Positions 5,430-6,444 of a stretch of 6,444 bases of DNA are shown here, piece after piece; within the stretch, counting starts at the first letter, position 1, and each line of letters starts with the position of its first letter. Source of the DNA: Pseudomonadota bacterium (lineage in GTDB: Bacteria > Pseudomonadota > Alphaproteobacteria > Rhizobiales > Hyphomicrobiaceae); assembly GCA_023392135.1 (NCBI GenBank), contig JAEVZQ010000268.1:1-6444 (forward strand), in the 5' to 3' direction. A program made the translations under genes and the position numbers. The notes under the pieces were generated by a model. It worked only from the letters and a program-made list of their open reading frames with translations. It was not told the origin of the DNA and ran no database searches.

Positions 5430-5531
5430 CTAGTCTTTTATTGTGTAGAGGTGGAGAAATATCACTGCGATTTCAAGTGCTATTATCCACCACTTCAACC
5501 ACTGTGAGCAGATCCCGAAGTTGGCACTCAT
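5430..5531 (-). CDS. Putative 33-aa single-pass membrane small protein
   Basis: An unrecognised small frame on the minus strand. It starts at ATG 5531 with GGAG (5540-5543) eight bases upstream, inside AGGACGGAGAG. The 33 residues are MSANFGICSQWLKWW (1-15), then IIALEIAVIFLHLYT (16-30) and IKD. Residues about 14-31 would form one membrane helix, opened by a Trp-rich KWW interface and closed by Tyr, Lys and Asp; E20 inside the span and C8 before it are unusual. Codon use is AT-rich (ATA, ATA, CTT, TTT), unlike the neighbours, as often seen in short or recently acquired frames. It is bounded by a perfect stem-loop 31 bases upstream of the start and a terminator-like hairpin after the stop, so it looks like its own transcription unit. 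Hydrophobic small proteins can be regulators of membrane complexes or type I toxins, but nothing specific identifies this one. Chance cannot be excluded. Confidence 0.45.
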   Translation of the reverse strand: MSANFGICSQWLKWWIIALEIAVIFLHLYTIKD

Positions 5532-5539
5532 GTGGGTCT

Positions 5540-5543
5540 CTCC
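5540..5543 (-). promoter_or_regulatory. Shine-Dalgarno site of the 33-aa frame
   Basis: GGAG on the minus strand, eight bases from ATG 5531. The adjoining AGGA at 5545-5548 extends the purine-rich stretch. This is the main evidence that the short frame is translated. Confidence 0.5.
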
Positions 5544-5562
5544 GTCCTGATGGGTGCCGACC

Positions 5563-5588
5563 GACGGCGGAGTGGCAACTCCGCCGTC
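5563..5588 (-). repeat. Perfect 11-bp stem-loop upstream of the 33-aa frame
   Basis: GACGGCGGAGT (5563-5573) and ACTCCGCCGTC (5578-5588) form a perfect 11-pair inverted repeat around a four-base loop, GGCA on the + strand and TGCC on the - strand. It is the strongest hairpin in the window. It lies 31 bases before ATG 5531 in the direction of that frame, which places it in a 5' leader, and 151 bases after the thioredoxin-like gene's stop. There is no U run on either strand, so it is not a classical terminator. It could be a leader hairpin, an mRNA-stabilising 3' end or an operator. Confidence 0.6.
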
Positions 5589-5739
5589 ACCCTTTGCCAC
5601 CATCGGCTTAACCGAGAACTCACAAGTACCCTAATTGGTTCGACCAGTGAGCGATTTGTGATCGAGTGTGCATCCGGCGCAAGCTGCTGAAATATTTGCC
5701 TGTCCTCGGACGTGGAGACGTCGTGGAGACTGGCCCGGA

Positions 5740-6348
5740 CTATCCGCGCTGTTCGTACCGCTCGATGTGGAAGCGCTGGAAATTGGGGTCGTTCCGGTAG
5801 GTCTTCGTCCGGACCCAGACGAACATGTCGTAGAAGGTGCCGGGCCCCATGCCGAGGTGCATACGGGCCACCTCGAGCGGCGCGCCCCATTTGGCATCCC
5901 CCGGAAGCTCCTCCTTGAAGAACACCACTGTCGGCGTGAACAGCACGCCCCAGCGCTCGGCGAGCTTTTTCTCGGTTAGAACGGTGCCGTCGAAATCCGT
6001 CACCTCGCGGGAGCCCCACAGGTCTAGCTGAACGACGTGGAAGTTATCTCGCACATAGTCGTTGATGTAGCGGAGCGAGAGCACCTCCTTGTGCATTTTT
6101 GCGCAGTAGACGCAGCCGCGCTGCTCGAAAAAGACAGCAAATCGCTTGCTCGCGGCCTTGGCCTCGGCGAAATCCTCCCGCAGGTCCAGGAACGACTGGA
6201 CGAACCAGTCCTGATGGTAGATGCCGTCCTCGCCCAGTCTCGGCTCGACGCGTGGATCGGCGGGACCGCTGACGGGCGGCATGGGCTCCGCCGTGACGGC
6301 CGGGCCCGCAAAGGCCAGCATCAGTGCTGCGACCAACAGAAAGCGCAT
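5740..6348 (-). CDS. Periplasmic thioredoxin-fold protein (SoxW-like)
   Basis: Probable exported thiol-disulfide oxidoreductase of the thioredoxin superfamily, resembling SoxW and related thioredoxins that receive electrons from CcdA/SoxV across the membrane. The 202-residue product starts with a signal peptide (MRFLLVAALMLAFAGPAVTA, cleavage after A20). The active site is FFEQRGCVYCAKMHKEVL (C79-V-Y-C82), and the cis-proline is in GVLFTPTVVFF (P139). Between them NFHVVQLDLWGSREVTDFDG carries the insertion typical of this subgroup; a final helix ends FQRFHIERYEQRG. ATG 6348 is chosen because GGAGG (6356-6360) is seven bases upstream and the signal peptide begins there; a frame start at 6378 would add ten residues. 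It follows a truncated membrane-protein gene by 36 bases on the same strand, which fits a ccdA-soxW pair. The partner oxidised substrate is unknown, and no sox genes are visible. Confidence 0.9.
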   Translation of the reverse strand: MRFLLVAALMLAFAGPAVTAEPMPPVSGPADPRVEPRLGEDGIYHQDWFVQSFLDLREDFAEAKAASKRFAVFFEQRGCVYCAKMHKEVLSLRYINDYVRDNFHVVQLDLWGSREVTDFDGTVLTEKKLAERWGVLFTPTVVFFKEELPGDAKWGAPLEVARMHLGMGPGTFYDMFVWVRTKTYRNDPNFQRFHIERYEQRG

Positions 6349-6355
6349 GGGTTTC

Positions 6356-6360
6356 CCTCC
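6356..6360 (-). promoter_or_regulatory. Shine-Dalgarno site of the thioredoxin-like gene
   Basis: GGAGG on the minus strand, seven bases from ATG 6348. It selects this start over the in-frame ATG at 6378. Confidence 0.7.
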
Positions 6361-6384
6361 GTGATCACGTCTTTCCAACTCAAA

Positions 6385-6444
6385 TCAGCCTAGCAGCAGA
6401 TCGACTGCATAGCGTAGCGCGATCACAGCGAGAAAGCAGCCGAA
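6385..6444 (-). CDS. C-terminal end of a membrane protein, probably CcdA/SoxV (5' part outside window)
   Basis: The minus-strand frame entering from the right edge reads FGCFLAVIALRYAVDLLLG and then TGA (6385-6387). The 19 residues are a hydrophobic helix with one Arg-Tyr, the kind of last membrane segment expected of a polytopic protein. The gene is 36 bases upstream of the SoxW-like thioredoxin on the same strand; the usual partner there is CcdA, the membrane electron carrier that reduces periplasmic thioredoxins. That identity comes from context, since the tail itself has no diagnostic motif. The piece is too short to exclude another membrane protein. Confidence 0.5.
   Translation of the reverse strand, partial: FGCFLAVIALRYAVDLLLG

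Larger units (their letters stand above)
5158..5739. other. 582-base stretch without a conventional gene, AT-rich on its left side
   Basis: From 5165 to about 5500 the base composition is visibly richer in A and T than the rest of the window. The stretch contains two short frames with good ribosome binding sites (5229-5312, + and 5430-5531, -), a perfect 11-bp stem-loop (5563-5588), a terminator-like stem-loop (5391-5417) and a small TAAGGG/CCCTTA hairpin (5335-5351). From about 5590 to 5739 I see no further structure except a nine-base repeat, CGTGGAGAC, at 5711-5719 and 5722-5730. No tRNA, integrase or IS end was found. Confidence 0.6.

Noticed and set aside
5375..5611. Plus-strand frame of 78 codons over the AT-rich stretch
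   Set aside because: There is no ribosome binding site, the product is Ser/Arg/Pro-rich without structure, and it runs through both stem-loops and across the better-supported 33-residue frame.
5711..5730. Direct repeat CGTGGAGAC with 11-base period as a possible attachment site or target duplication
   Set aside because: Only nine bases, with two bases between the copies and no mobile element between or beside them; probably slippage downstream of the thioredoxin-like stop.

Overview
The window looks like a GC-rich alphaproteobacterial chromosome, most likely Hyphomicrobiales (Rhizobiales). The reasons are the strong preference for G or C at third codon positions in the real genes, a protein that reads as a TIGR02301 family member, several small secreted or helical hypothetical proteins of a type common in that order, and a CcdA/SoxW-like thioredoxin pair. 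No RNA gene, CRISPR array or intact mobile element was seen.

Left part (1-2641, + strand): the end of a catabolic operon. It holds a Bug/TctC-type periplasmic substrate-binding protein (cut by the window edge), a COG3618-type amidohydrolase starting at TTG, a kynurenine-formamidase-like cyclase-family hydrolase, and a 36-codon stub of a GNAT acetyltransferase whose start overlaps the cyclase stop. Together they suggest capture of a carboxylate or cyclic acid followed by hydrolysis; the substrate cannot be read from the sequence. The GNAT stub ends abruptly and is followed nine bases later by the end of an opposing gene, so about 2640 looks like a rearrangement boundary.

Middle part (2651-5157): a secreted hypothetical protein (-), a LysE-family exporter (+), an 81-residue helical protein (-) that overlaps the exporter tail to tail, a secreted TIGR02301-like protein (-) and an 87-residue charged helical protein (-). 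The last two probably form a two-gene unit.

Right part (5158-6444): a 582-base stretch, AT-rich in its first two thirds, with no conventional gene. It carries two short reading frames with good ribosome binding sites: a 27-residue one (+) and a 33-residue single-membrane-span one (-). The second lies between a perfect 11-bp stem-loop upstream and a terminator-like stem-loop downstream. Beyond it is a periplasmic thioredoxin-like protein with a CVYC centre (-), preceded by the last 19 codons of a membrane protein that is probably CcdA.

The strongest candidates for something undescribed are the 33-residue membrane peptide with its structured leader, and the truncated GNAT at the operon boundary. 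The rest is ordinary alphaproteobacterial content.
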